From Polynucleobacter sp. 15G-AUS-farblos (GTDB lineage: Bacteria; Pseudomonadota; Gammaproteobacteria; Burkholderiales; Burkholderiaceae): a DNA stretch of 64,000 bases. Positions 9,124 through 18,708 of this stretch are shown here, in pieces. The stretch lies in the NCBI RefSeq assembly GCF_018882445.1, contig NZ_JACVOM010000005.1, positions 1 through 64,000 on the forward strand. The letters are read 5' to 3'. Positions within the stretch are counted from its first letter, which is position 1, and the number at the start of each line of letters is the position of its first letter. The position numbers and the translations under genes were made by a program. Under the pieces are notes generated by a model, which made no database searches, was not told the DNA's origin, and saw only the letters and a program-made list of their open reading frames with translations.

Positions 9124-10392
9124 ATGAAGTCAATCATTAAGGTTGAAGGCCTATCAAAAAAATACATCCTTGATCATCAAGGTCATGCTCCTTATATATC
9201 GTTGCGTGAGGCAATTTCAGGTGCACTCAAGGGAGTTTCCAAAAAATTAGTTCCTGGCTCACAGGGTGTAGTTTGCTCTAAGGAGGATTTTTGGGCACTT
9301 AATGATGTTTCTTTTGATGTTCAGCAGGGTGATCGACTGGGAATTATTGGAAGGAATGGCGCCGGAAAGTCAACTTTATTAAAAATTATTTCTCGTATAA
9401 CTGAGCCAACCAAGGGACGTATTTCTATCTCAGGAAGAATCGCAAGTCTTCTTGAGGTTGGAACTGGTTTTCATCCCGAGTTAACTGGGCGTGAAAATAT
9501 TTATCTTAATGGCGCAATTTTGGGGATGACAAAGGCAGAAATCACTCGTAAATTTGATGAGATTGTTGCATTTGCAGAGGTTGAAAAGTTTCTTGATACG
9601 CCGGTAAAAAGGTATTCGAGCGGGATGTACGTTAGGCTGGCATTTGCAGTTGCAGCGCATTTGGAGCCAGAGGTCTTAATTATTGATGAGGTGTTGGCTG
9701 TTGGAGATCTTCAGTTTCAAAAAAAATGTTTAGGAAAAATGGGTGAAGCTGCAAAAGAAGGTAAAACAGTTATTCTTGTTTCCCATAATATGCAAACTAT
9801 TTTGAATTTAAGTAGCAAGGCAATGCTCCTTGAGTCAGGAAAAATAGTTGAGTATGGAGATCCTCATAAGGTAGTTGCTCGATTCCAAGACGGTTTTAAT
9901 CAAGACGTTTTTGGGCGATCAAATTTGTCCAAAGTAGAGAGGTATGGAGATGGACGCGCTGAGTTCACGTCTATTGAAATCACTCCTTATGACGAGTTCG
10001 GTAACAAATTGATTTCCCCTATAGTTGGGTGTAACCTTGAAATAGTTTTATCGATTGCCCCCAAGTGCGACTTGGCTAACATTACTGCTGCCATAACATT
10101 TTATGATGATTTAGGTAGTCGCTTAATAGATTTAAATACCCTAATTAAGGGGGTATCTGTAGATATAAGCAAAGACCAAATTTATAAGATTAAATTTATT
10201 GCGAAAAATATTCGTTTAAAACCAGATATATATACAATCGGATTATGGTTGGGTCGCTTAAATGAGGCAGACATTGACGGAATTCGCTATTCAACATCCT
10301 TTAGGCTTGATGCAAGGCGAGAAGATATTTTGTATGCAAGCCCTTTTCCCGGCATTTACTCATGTGAGTTTGATGTAAGTGCTTTAACTTAA
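9124..10392 (+). CDS. wzt: O-antigen ABC transporter ATPase Wzt with C-terminal carbohydrate-binding domain
   Basis: 422 residues. The nucleotide-binding domain has Walker A GRNGAGKST at about 76-84, the signature YSSGM at 164-168, and Walker B ending in Asp188-Glu189 (VLIIDEVLAVGD). The Wzt-specific N-terminal extension precedes it. From about residue 265 there is a beta-rich domain corresponding to Wzt_C, which in the E. coli O8/O9a systems recognises the chain-terminating residue of the cognate O-antigen. It powers export with the Wzm just upstream. This C-domain does not resemble that of the second Wzt at 61986-63203 beyond general pattern, suggesting a different glycan. Two methyltransferase genes follow, possible sources of a terminal cap. 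Confidence 0.93.
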   Translation: MKSIIKVEGLSKKYILDHQGHAPYISLREAISGALKGVSKKLVPGSQGVVCSKEDFWALNDVSFDVQQGDRLGIIGRNGAGKSTLLKIISRITEPTKGRISISGRIASLLEVGTGFHPELTGRENIYLNGAILGMTKAEITRKFDEIVAFAEVEKFLDTPVKRYSSGMYVRLAFAVAAHLEPEVLIIDEVLAVGDLQFQKKCLGKMGEAAKEGKTVILVSHNMQTILNLSSKAMLLESGKIVEYGDPHKVVARFQDGFNQDVFGRSNLSKVERYGDGRAEFTSIEITPYDEFGNKLISPIVGCNLEIVLSIAPKCDLANITAAITFYDDLGSRLIDLNTLIKGVSVDISKDQIYKIKFIAKNIRLKPDIYTIGLWLGRLNEADIDGIRYSTSFRLDARREDILYASPFPGIYSCEFDVSALT

Positions 10393-10404
10393 GTGATGTA
10401 ATTA

Positions 10405-11121
10405 ATGATTCATAAATTTAAAAATAAAATCGCATCAATTGTTGGGCGCTATTTATTTCCTGACTTATATGAAAGGGTAGATCGCCTTGAGTATAGATCT
10501 TTCAATCGTCGATTTTATGCAATCGAGCAATGCGCAGAATATCTTGTTGGTGCACAGGTGGATGGTGATTATTGTGAGTTTGGGGTTTATATTGGAACTA
10601 CTTTTAGCCACGCCTATAAATGGCTTTCACCCCTTTTTACTAAAATGAGATTTATTGCTTTTGATTCTTTTGAAGGGCTTCCAAAGCCTAAAGGCATTGA
10701 TTTCAGTGATGGATATAGCAGTCATTTTTATGAACGTCAATTTAGTTGTACGGAAGATGATTTCAGAAATAATATTTTGAAGAATGAGGTTGACCTCAAT
10801 AAGGTAGAAATTATCAAGGGGTGGTTCAGTAAAACTTTGGATCCAAAGAGTTTTGAGTCGCAAAAAATAGAAAAAATAGCGGTTGCATGGATTGATTGTG
10901 ACTTATACGAATCTACAGTGCCAGTTTTAGATTTTCTAACCCCCAGAATTTCGGTTGGAAGTGTATTGATTTTCGATGATTGGCGATGCTATCGTAATCA
11001 TCCTGATTTCGGTGAGCAATTAGCCTGCAGAGAGTGGTTAAAGGCGAACCCAAACATAAAGCTAGCCCCACTTTTTTCGTTTGGATGGAATGGTATTGCA
11101 TTTTCAGTTGTTGAGTGCTAA
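10405..11121 (+). CDS. TylF/MycF-family O-methyltransferase
   Basis: 238 residues. Family features are YCEFGVYIGTT (SAM loop, about residue 55-65), AFDSFEGLPKP near 88-98, and the acidic metal-binding segments WIDCDLYEST and IFDDWR. TylF/MycF enzymes methylate sugar hydroxyls in a Mg-dependent manner in macrolide tailoring, and relatives are common in O-antigen clusters. It lies 12 bases after wzt, so it may methylate the polysaccharide, perhaps at the chain end. The N-terminal 35 residues are basic and could be a membrane-associating segment. The substrate is inferred only from context. Confidence 0.82.
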   Translation: MIHKFKNKIASIVGRYLFPDLYERVDRLEYRSFNRRFYAIEQCAEYLVGAQVDGDYCEFGVYIGTTFSHAYKWLSPLFTKMRFIAFDSFEGLPKPKGIDFSDGYSSHFYERQFSCTEDDFRNNILKNEVDLNKVEIIKGWFSKTLDPKSFESQKIEKIAVAWIDCDLYESTVPVLDFLTPRISVGSVLIFDDWRCYRNHPDFGEQLACREWLKANPNIKLAPLFSFGWNGIAFSVVEC

Positions 11122-11131
11122 AGAGTAATCC

Positions 11132-12076
11132 TTGAATAATTTAGAAAAATACAACTGCCCCATTTGTGGCGTAAAGCTTAATAGTAGTGGCCCTAAGTAT
11201 TTCTTGAGTGATCTTTTGAAGTTATGGGGCGGAGTTGACTTTAGTGAGGAGGTGATTGATCAGCATATAGAGCAAAGCGCATTCACACAACTATTTTCAT
11301 GTTTAAGTTGTGGGTTTGAGGTTTTCTACCCCCAGATAATTGGAACATCTGATTTCTATTTGGCATTACTAAAAAATCAAGATAATTTGTATTACACGAA
11401 TGAAAAGTGGGACTTCACCGAGGGCCTTAAAGATCTATCGGCCGGTCAAAAAATAGTTGAACTAGGGTGTGGACCAGGCCATTTTCTTGAGTTAGCTAAA
11501 AAACAAGGTGTAAATGTTCTGGGTGTTGAATACAACCCTCTAGCATTGGAGGTTGCTCGAAAAAAAGATTTAGCGGTAATCGGTATTGGGGAGAATTGCT
11601 GCGATAAAGGTACTTTTGATATAGCGTATTCTTTTCATGTATTGGAGCACGTCCAATCACCCGTTGAATTCATTGAAGAAATGTTCTCTTGGGTAAAACC
11701 TGGAGGTCGGGTTGCCATCTCAGTTCCTAATATGGATGGGCCAATAAAATACATTGAGCCATGTATTTCTAATATGCCACCCCACCATGCCTCCCGTTGG
11801 AGGCTATCAGCTTTTAAGGCTCTTGCACTGAACAAAAATTATCATATTGAAAGGGTGGTAATTGAGCCTCTCTTTCTCAGAGATGGATATTATTACACTG
11901 AGTATGCGTCTAAAAAAATAATCACGAAACCTTTAGCTCTAGCTAAATTATTTCAGTTTCTTTTCAAGAATATATTCAAATTAGGTTTCAGCTTTATGAA
12001 GCTTATTGGTTGTAAATCAACCCGCCTGCTTTCGGGGCAATCCATTTACATAGTCTTATCTAAAGCTAATCATTAA
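11132..12076 (+). CDS. Class I SAM-dependent methyltransferase with N-terminal zinc-ribbon
   Basis: 314 residues with a TTG start. The N-terminus has CPIC (residues 9-12) and CLSCG near 56-60, a four-cysteine zinc-ribbon of the kind found in sugar C-methyltransferase-like proteins. The SAM motif IVELGCGPGHFLE is near residue 108, with SFHVLEHVQSP and VKPGGRVAISVPN as later methyltransferase motifs. It sits between the TylF-like methyltransferase and the AsnB gene. It most likely methylates a sugar of the exported polysaccharide. The target atom cannot be determined. A TTG start with no strong ribosome-binding site means the exact start is uncertain. Confidence 0.83.
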   Translation: MNNLEKYNCPICGVKLNSSGPKYFLSDLLKLWGGVDFSEEVIDQHIEQSAFTQLFSCLSCGFEVFYPQIIGTSDFYLALLKNQDNLYYTNEKWDFTEGLKDLSAGQKIVELGCGPGHFLELAKKQGVNVLGVEYNPLALEVARKKDLAVIGIGENCCDKGTFDIAYSFHVLEHVQSPVEFIEEMFSWVKPGGRVAISVPNMDGPIKYIEPCISNMPPHHASRWRLSAFKALALNKNYHIERVVIEPLFLRDGYYYTEYASKKIITKPLALAKLFQFLFKNIFKLGFSFMKLIGCKSTRLLSGQSIYIVLSKANH

Positions 12077-12080
12077 ATTT

Positions 12081-14057
12081 ATGTGTGGAATAGCGGGGGT
12101 AATTGGGAAAGGTGGCGATGAGCTTGTTCCAGACATGCTTCTGGCTATGAGGCATAGGGGGCCTGATGATTTTGGAATTTATCATCATGAAAATACGTCT
12201 CTGGGTATGGTGAGACTTTCTATTCTGGATATTTCAGCTCATGGGCATCAGCCAATGAAGAATGCCGATGACTCAATCGTGATTGTTTATAACGGCGAAG
12301 CATATAACTTTTTATCTGAGCGAAAAATTCTTGAAAATAAAGGATATTTGTTTAGATCAAATTCAGATACTGAGGTAGTTCTATTAATGTATCAAGAGTA
12401 TGGGGAAGATTTTCTTCTTAGGTTGCGCGGAATGTTTGCTCTTGCAATTTACGACAAAAGAAAAGGCCCTGGTTTTGAAAAACTATTGTTAGCACGTGAT
12501 CCCTTGGGAATAAAGCCATTGCTTTATTGCATGCAAAAAGACTCTTTAATATTTGGATCAGAGCTCAAAATGCTTTTAGCTAGCAATCAAATTGAAAGCG
12601 TGATTGATCCTGAGTCTCTCAGGCTTTTATTAACCTTTGGGTCAGTTACACAGCCTAGAACAATGATAAAAGATGTTCATATGCTTATGCCTGGTTGTAA
12701 ATTGATTTATGAGCAAGGCAAGGTCATTAAGAGTGAGTATTGGAAATTCCAAGAAAATCAAATAAGCGGTCTTGGAGAATTGCCCCAGGATCAATTGGTT
12801 GATCTAACGATGGATGCTATTGATAAAAGCGTAAGTTTAGAAATGGTGAGCGATGTATCGGTTGGCGCTTTTTTAAGTGGAGGAATTGATTCTGCCATCA
12901 TGGTTGCGATGATGGCCAAAAATAGTACCAAGCCTATAAAAACCTTTTCAGTAGGATTTGAAGGCGAGGAAAATTTTATAGATGAGACGACAGATGCTGC
13001 AGCAACTTCTAATTTTTTAGGAACAGATCACCAGCGCGTAGTGATAACGGGAAATGATGTCAAAAGCCATATTTATCATATTGCATCCGCGCTTGACCAA
13101 CCATCAGTAGACGGTGTTAATTCATATTTTGTATCGCTTGCAGCAAGCAAAGAGGTAAAGGTCGCTATATCTGGAACTGGCGGCGATGAGTTATTTGGCG
13201 GTTATCCCTGGTTCTCTGTAATGAATGAATATATTCAATCGGAGATTAATGCTATTGGGGCGAGAGCTTCCCTTGAGAGAGTAATTTCAAATTTTTCTAG
13301 AAATGTTATCTTTAATCCTCTTATTCAGAGTCCACTGGCTTTGCCGCTTGATGTGCTTCGTTCTCGATCTGGTTACCTCCCTAAATTTTCAAGACTTCAT
13401 CAAATATTTGGACCAATTGACTCAATTAAATATTTATCACCCCAGATTAGAAAAAAAGTTTCTACAGGACAAGATCCATCCATTGACTTTTCTTTAGCGG
13501 ATAGATTGGCAGATGGGGATGCTGTTAATCGTGCATCAGTGTTGTGTTTAAGGGGTTATACATTGAATCAGCTTCTGCGTGATATCGATTCAGCATCTAT
13601 GGCCCATTCACTTGAAGTAAGAGTGCCTTTTCTTGATGTTGAGTTGGTAAACCTTGCGTTATCACTTCCTGTGAATGCAAAGCTTGATAGCTCTTCATTG
13701 CAGAAAAATTTAACTGATAGCAGCTATCGTGCACTAGGAGCCAAGAAAATATTGGTGGATATCAGCTCTAGAATCTTTTCAGAAAACATGGTAACTAGAG
13801 CAAAAAGAGGTTTTTCTATGCCTTTCGAGTCTTGGCTTAGAAAGGATTTAAGGGACGTGCTTGAGGATACATTATCTGAACGTTCCGTTAAAGCTAGGGG
13901 CTTGCTTAACGTAAATGAGGTGAGCAAATTAAAGACAGCATTCCTAAATGGGCAGATGAGCTGGGTAAGGCCGTGGCTATTAATGATGCTTGAGTTGTGG
14001 TGCCGAGAGGTTCTTGATGTGAAAAATACGAATAGCAGAAAAGCGCTTGTAACATGA
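12081..14057 (+). CDS. asnB: Glutamine-hydrolysing asparagine synthase-like amidotransferase
   Basis: 658 residues. The mature N-terminal nucleophile is Cys2 in MCGIAG, followed by RHRGPDD near 24-30, the class II glutaminase domain. The synthetase domain has the ATP pyrophosphatase loop FLSGGIDSA near 264-272 and SGTGGDELFGGYPW around 362. In polysaccharide clusters such AsnB homologues (WbpS type) amidate the carboxyl group of hexuronic acids. WbpP and WbpA encoded downstream can make uronic acids, so amidation of GalNAcA or GlcNAc3NAcA fits better than free asparagine synthesis. It overlaps the following GT4 gene by 4 bases. Which uronic acid is amidated is inference. Confidence 0.9.
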   Translation: MCGIAGVIGKGGDELVPDMLLAMRHRGPDDFGIYHHENTSLGMVRLSILDISAHGHQPMKNADDSIVIVYNGEAYNFLSERKILENKGYLFRSNSDTEVVLLMYQEYGEDFLLRLRGMFALAIYDKRKGPGFEKLLLARDPLGIKPLLYCMQKDSLIFGSELKMLLASNQIESVIDPESLRLLLTFGSVTQPRTMIKDVHMLMPGCKLIYEQGKVIKSEYWKFQENQISGLGELPQDQLVDLTMDAIDKSVSLEMVSDVSVGAFLSGGIDSAIMVAMMAKNSTKPIKTFSVGFEGEENFIDETTDAAATSNFLGTDHQRVVITGNDVKSHIYHIASALDQPSVDGVNSYFVSLAASKEVKVAISGTGGDELFGGYPWFSVMNEYIQSEINAIGARASLERVISNFSRNVIFNPLIQSPLALPLDVLRSRSGYLPKFSRLHQIFGPIDSIKYLSPQIRKKVSTGQDPSIDFSLADRLADGDAVNRASVLCLRGYTLNQLLRDIDSASMAHSLEVRVPFLDVELVNLALSLPVNAKLDSSSLQKNLTDSSYRALGAKKILVDISSRIFSENMVTRAKRGFSMPFESWLRKDLRDVLEDTLSERSVKARGLLNVNEVSKLKTAFLNGQMSWVRPWLLMMLELWCREVLDVKNTNSRKALVT

Positions 14058-15253
14058 AGCCGATAAGAAAGAAAATTCTTTTTTTCGCCTGGGGGTACTC
14101 AATTCATGCATTTCGAAGAATTAGTATTTTTGCAGAAGATAAAAATTTTGATGTAGCCATTATTTCTAATTATCGATATCAAATACAAAATACTCAGTTA
14201 TTTTTTTTAGATAGTACCTATCTTTTATTTGTAGAAAAATTGATTGCTCTAGCTCTATTTGGATTGGTACTAGTCCCCTTGATTTTTTTTAAAATCAAGC
14301 CCAATGAAGTATTAAATTCAATTTATGACTTAATTTTGGCAAGAAAATATGTTAACTCTTATGGTGCCGATATAATTTTCCTTCAGACTTTAATTTATCC
14401 AAATTATTTGGCGCTCTTCTTAAGAAAAAAAATACCATTGGCAATAACATTTTGGAATGGGGATGTGATTTGGTGGGCCAAATGGACAGGGCTTGAAAGG
14501 GCATTTAAGAAGATAATCGTTAAAAATGGTGTTAAAAATGCAAGCCTTATAACGGTTAACTCTTCTGAGGCATATGGATGTTGCATGGCTTATGGAGCTG
14601 ACGAGAAAAAAATTGAACTAATACGCTATCCAGGGGTCGATAGAGAAAAGTTTTATCCCGGAAATAAATCTCGAGAAGCTGCTCAGTTTTATGAGGATGG
14701 TGGGAGAGTAGTTTTTTGTCCTCGGGGGATTGGAGAGTACTTGAATAGCGAAAATATTATTCGATCCATACCAAGCGTCCTGAAAGAGTTTCCAAAAATC
14801 AAATTTATATTTCTTTATGGAGCAGAATCCCATCGGTTATGGGATGAGCACTTAAAATTAGCCGAATCTCTTGGGGTTGGGTTAAATGTAGTGGGCATGT
14901 CTAAAATTGAGTGGACTCTAATGCCCAATATGTATAGAGATGCTGATGTAATGGTATCTATATCTTCAAATGATTCTTTGCCTAATTGCATGATGGAGGC
15001 AATGGCTTGTGGGGTACCTATTGTTATGGGGGGTATACCTTCTATACAAGAATGGGTTCTAGATGGTGTAAATGGTTTCTGTGTTGACCCAAAGAATTCA
15101 GTTCAACTTGCTGAAAGGATAATTCAAACTCTTCGTGGTCAGGGCGTTGTTAGTGGATTTGCCAAATATAATCTTTCATTAGTAGCCAACAAATTTGATA
15201 GTGCCGATAATATTAAAAAAATTAAAGATGCTATTTTATCAAGGGCATTATAG
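14054..15253 (+). CDS. Glycosyltransferase family 4
   Basis: 399 residues. The N-terminal domain opens KILFFAWGYSIHAFRRISIF; a hydrophobic stretch near 60-80 is probably a membrane-associated helix. The C-terminal GT4 domain has PRGIGEYLNSENIIRSI around 223-240 and SNDSLPNCMMEAMACGVPIVMGG near 312-334, containing the EX7E-like donor-binding region. It transfers a sugar to the growing chain at the cytoplasmic face. Translationally coupled to asnB by an ATGA overlap. The first half is unusually AT-rich with two runs of eight T. Donor and acceptor are unknown. Confidence 0.87.
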   Translation: MKPIRKKILFFAWGYSIHAFRRISIFAEDKNFDVAIISNYRYQIQNTQLFFLDSTYLLFVEKLIALALFGLVLVPLIFFKIKPNEVLNSIYDLILARKYVNSYGADIIFLQTLIYPNYLALFLRKKIPLAITFWNGDVIWWAKWTGLERAFKKIIVKNGVKNASLITVNSSEAYGCCMAYGADEKKIELIRYPGVDREKFYPGNKSREAAQFYEDGGRVVFCPRGIGEYLNSENIIRSIPSVLKEFPKIKFIFLYGAESHRLWDEHLKLAESLGVGLNVVGMSKIEWTLMPNMYRDADVMVSISSNDSLPNCMMEAMACGVPIVMGGIPSIQEWVLDGVNGFCVDPKNSVQLAERIIQTLRGQGVVSGFAKYNLSLVANKFDSADNIKKIKDAILSRAL

Positions 15254-15268
15254 TTAATAATCGCAATT

Positions 15269-16261
15269 ATGCTTAAAGAAAAAAAATGGCTAATAACAGG
15301 TGTTGCTGGCTTCATTGGTAGCAATATTCTGAAAGAGTTATTAACTAATAACGAAGTTGTAATTGGGTTAGATAATTTCTCAACTGGCTTCAGAAAAAAT
15401 TTAGACTATATTCAATCGACTGTTTCCAGTGAGCAGTGGAAGCGTTTTACAATTATTGAGGGCGATATAACCAATCCCGTAGATTGCAGTCTTGCGTGTA
15501 AGGGTGTTAGTTATGTTCTTCACCAGGCAGCATTGGGGTCGGTTCCACGCTCTATTGAGAATCCAGCTGCTACCAACCATGTCAATATAGATGGTTTCTT
15601 GAATATGCTAGTTGCAGCACGGGATGCTGGAGTTGAAAGATTTATTTATGCAGCCTCTAGCTCAACTTACGGCGATCACTTAGCCTTACCAAAAATTGAA
15701 AATGTAATTGGTAGGCCATTATCTCCTTACGCAATTACTAAATACGTTAACGAGCTATATGCTGATGTATTCAATAAAGTCTATGGGCTGGATTGTATTG
15801 GCTTGAGATATTTTAATGTGTTTGGGTTCTTGCAGGATCCCGCTGGCTCGTACTCTGCAGTCATTCCACGTTGGATAGACGCCATTATGAATTCAAAAAG
15901 TGTTTATATTAACGGTGACGGCGAAACAAGTCGTGATTTTTGCTACGTAGAGAATGTGGTAAGCGCAAATCTATTAGCTGCAACTGCATCTTCAGAGTTG
16001 GCTTTGAATCAAGTTTATAACGTAGCAGCTGGCGATCGTACTACTCTAAATCAATTATTTGAGCTTATTAGAAGTATTCTTGCGCAAGAATTAAAGATTG
16101 AGATATCTATATTGCCTGAATATAAAGAGTTTAGATCTGGCGATATCAGGCACTCACAAGCTGATATTTCTAAAATACAGAGTTTGCTTGGTTATATTCC
16201 GCTATTCAGGCTTAAACAAGGACTTGAGAAGACTATTAGATTAACTTTAAAAAATAAGTAG
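15269..16261 (+). CDS. wbpP: UDP-GlcNAc/GlcNAcA C4-epimerase (WbpP/TviC)
   Basis: 330 residues matching the WbpP family: [10 protein letters not shown] at 9-18, [10 protein letters not shown] near 88-97, SSSTYGDH at 130-137, and catalytic Tyr154/Lys158 in [22 protein letters not shown] is another family hallmark. WbpP of P. aeruginosa O6 interconverts UDP-GlcNAc/UDP-GalNAc and their uronic acids. Next to wbpA it gives a route to UDP-GalNAcA, which AsnB might amidate. The gene is followed by an 80-base very AT-rich spacer before wbpA. Confidence 0.9.
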   Translation: MLKEKKWLITGVAGFIGSNILKELLTNNEVVIGLDNFSTGFRKNLDYIQSTVSSEQWKRFTIIEGDITNPVDCSLACKGVSYVLHQAALGSVPRSIENPAATNHVNIDGFLNMLVAARDAGVERFIYAASSSTYGDHLALPKIENVIGRPLSPYAITKYVNELYADVFNKVYGLDCIGLRYFNVFGFLQDPAGSYSAVIPRWIDAIMNSKSVYINGDGETSRDFCYVENVVSANLLAATASSELALNQVYNVAAGDRTTLNQLFELIRSILAQELKIEISILPEYKEFRSGDIRHSQADISKIQSLLGYIPLFRLKQGLEKTIRLTLKNK

Positions 16262-16340
16262 ATTGATCGATAATTGAGTGATCTGATTAATGCCAAAAAA
16301 CTCATTAGGCAAAACTATTTAAAAATTACACTATTCAAAA

Positions 16341-17648
16341 ATGAAAAAAAAATTAATTGAAAAAATAAATTCCAAGAAAGCCAAGATTGGAATCATAGGG
16401 CTTGGCTATGTTGGGTTGCCATTGATGATTCGTTATTGCGAGGTCGGGTATCAGGTATTAGGTTTTGATATAGATTCAGAGAAGGTTGATATTTTGAATT
16501 CGGGAGAGAGTTACATTGAGCATATCCCAAGTTCACTTATTCAGAATGTGAGATCTGACTCTCTTTTTGAAGCCACGGTAGACTTTTCGAGAATTGATCA
16601 GGTTGATGCAATTATCTTGTGCGTACCAACACCTCTAAATAAATATCGAGAGCCTGATCTTTCATTTATTATAAAAACTATTGAGGCTATAGCGCCATAT
16701 TTAAGGTCTGGTCAAGTTTTATCACTCGAGAGTACAACTTATCCAGGAACTACAGATGAAGAATTATTCCCACGAATAAAAGATGCGGGCCTGGACGTAG
16801 GGAATAATTTTTTTCTGGTTTATTCGCCTGAACGAGAAGATCCTGGAAATAAGCAATATTCGACACGATCGATACCAAAAGTTTGCGGAGGCTTTACACC
16901 ATCATGTCTAGAGGTTGGAATAGAGCTATATTCTGGGGTGATAGACAAAATGATTCCCGTTAGTTCGACACGTGCGGCTGAGCTAACTAAGTTGCTCGAG
17001 AATATTCATCGCGCAGTTAATATTGGCTTAGTTAATGAAATGAAGATTGTTGCCGATAAAATGGGAATTGATATTCATGAGGTAATCCGTGCTGCGGCTA
17101 CAAAGCCTTTTGGATTTGTACCATATTTTCCAGGCCCTGGATTAGGTGGACATTGCATTCCTATTGACCCATTTTATCTAACGTGGAAGGCAAGAGAATT
17201 TGGTGTTCATACAAAGTTTATTGAGCTTGCTGGTGAAGTTAATTCTCAAATGCCAGATTATGTAATTTCTAAGCTTATTTCTGCCTTAAACGGGCAAAAA
17301 AAATCAGTAATGGGCAGTAAAATTTTAGTATTAGGCTTGGCTTACAAAAAAAATGTTGATGATATGCGTGAATCACCATCAATTGAGCTGATGGAAAAAT
17401 TACGCAACTTGGGGGCTCAAATTTGCTATAGCGACCCTCACATACCATCTTTTCCTAAAATGCGTGAACATACTTTTCAGCTAAATAGCGAAGAGTTAAC
17501 GGCTGATTTATTGCATCAGATTGATTGTGTTTTATTGGCAACCGACCACGATAAGTTTGACTATCAATTTATAGAAAAAGAATCTTCTTTGATAATTGAT
17601 ACTCGCGGTCGCTTTTCAGGAAATGCACCTCATATAATTAAGGCATAA
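16341..17648 (+). CDS. wbpA: UDP-N-acetyl-D-glucosamine 6-dehydrogenase (WbpA)
   Basis: 435 residues with near-complete similarity to Pseudomonas WbpA motifs. The NAD-binding GLGYVGLP is at 20-27, Lys217 and Asn221 in [12 protein letters not shown], and the nucleophile Cys272 in [11 protein letters not shown]. It oxidises C6 of UDP-GlcNAc to UDP-GlcNAcA with two NAD. This is the first step of the WbpA-WbpB-WbpE-WbpD route and also supplies uronic acid for WbpP. The start codon is followed at once by nine A residues coding for three lysines. wbpB begins two bases after the stop. Confidence 0.93.
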   Translation: MKKKLIEKINSKKAKIGIIGLGYVGLPLMIRYCEVGYQVLGFDIDSEKVDILNSGESYIEHIPSSLIQNVRSDSLFEATVDFSRIDQVDAIILCVPTPLNKYREPDLSFIIKTIEAIAPYLRSGQVLSLESTTYPGTTDEELFPRIKDAGLDVGNNFFLVYSPEREDPGNKQYSTRSIPKVCGGFTPSCLEVGIELYSGVIDKMIPVSSTRAAELTKLLENIHRAVNIGLVNEMKIVADKMGIDIHEVIRAAATKPFGFVPYFPGPGLGGHCIPIDPFYLTWKAREFGVHTKFIELAGEVNSQMPDYVISKLISALNGQKKSVMGSKILVLGLAYKKNVDDMRESPSIELMEKLRNLGAQICYSDPHIPSFPKMREHTFQLNSEELTADLLHQIDCVLLATDHDKFDYQFIEKESSLIIDTRGRFSGNAPHIIKA

Positions 17649-17649
17649 A

Positions 17650-18705
17650 GTGATCACAAAAATTCCCCAAGAGAAAAAGATACGGTTTGCTTTAGTAGGC
17701 TGCGGAAGAATTTCTAATAATCACATAGAAGCAATATTGAATTATCCAGATGAATCTGAAATTACAGCAGTATGTGATATTAATAGGCCAATTTCTGAAA
17801 AGGTAGGAACTCGTTTAAAAGCGGCGCACTATTCTAGCTATGAGGAAATGCTGGAGGCTGGAGGATTTGATGTTGTAGTGCTAATGACCCCAAGTGGAAT
17901 ACATGCTAAACAAGCAATCTTAGCTGCGAGGCATGGCTTTCATGTTGTGACAGAAAAGCCAATGGCTACACGTTGGATAGATGGTGTTGAAATGGTTAAG
18001 GCCTGCGATGATTCTGGCGTAAGACTTTTTGTTGTCAAGCAGAATAGAAATAATACAACCTTAAAATTGTTAAAAAATGCATTAGATTCGGATCGATTTG
18101 GAAAAATTTACATGGTTGTTTCCAATGTGTTTTGGTCTCGCCCGCAAGAGTATTACGATAGCGCAAAATGGCGCGGCACTTGGGAGTTTGATGGGGGCGC
18201 TTTTATGAATCAAGCTAGCCACTATGTTGATTTATTAGATTGGTTAATTGGCCCGGTTGAGAGTGTGCAGTCATATACCTCAACTTTGGCAAGAAATATT
18301 GAAGTTGAGGATACTGGCGTAATGGCCATCAAGTGGCGTTCTGGTGCCATAGGTTCAATGAATGTCACCATGCTTACTTACCCCAAAAATTTAGAGGGAA
18401 GTATCACCATCCTAGGTGAAAAGGGCTCCGTTAGGCTTGGTGGTGTTGCAGTAAATAAGGTGGAGCACTGGGACTTTCTTGACTCTAGCGAAGAAGATAA
18501 GCTTATCAAATCAGCAAGCTATGAAACTACATCCGTTTATGGGCACGGGCATACTCTTTACTATAAAAACGTCATAGAGGTATTGAGGGGTACATCAGAG
18601 CCGCAAACCGATGGAAGAGAGGGTTTGAGGTCTCTTGAGTTATTAGTTGCAACCTATTTAGCCTCAAGAGATGGCAGGAAAATATCGCTACCACTAAATA
18701 ATTAA
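17650..18705 (+). CDS. wbpB: UDP-GlcNAcA C3 dehydrogenase (WbpB/WlbA)
   Basis: 351 residues, Gfo/Idh/MocA family, GTG start. The Rossmann motif is VGCGRIS (16-22), catalytic EKP is at 102-104 (Lys103), and AFMNQASHYVDLLDW contains His191. These and FVVKQNR and MLTYPKN are as in Bordetella WlbA. It oxidises the 3-hydroxyl of UDP-GlcNAcA to a ketone using tightly bound NAD, recycled by 2-oxoglutarate from the WbpE reaction. It lies immediately after wbpA and three bases before wbpD. wbpE, normally adjacent, is 11 kb upstream on the opposite strand. Confidence 0.93.
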   Translation: MITKIPQEKKIRFALVGCGRISNNHIEAILNYPDESEITAVCDINRPISEKVGTRLKAAHYSSYEEMLEAGGFDVVVLMTPSGIHAKQAILAARHGFHVVTEKPMATRWIDGVEMVKACDDSGVRLFVVKQNRNNTTLKLLKNALDSDRFGKIYMVVSNVFWSRPQEYYDSAKWRGTWEFDGGAFMNQASHYVDLLDWLIGPVESVQSYTSTLARNIEVEDTGVMAIKWRSGAIGSMNVTMLTYPKNLEGSITILGEKGSVRLGGVAVNKVEHWDFLDSSEEDKLIKSASYETTSVYGHGHTLYYKNVIEVLRGTSEPQTDGREGLRSLELLVATYLASRDGRKISLPLNN

Positions 18706-18708
18706 TAT

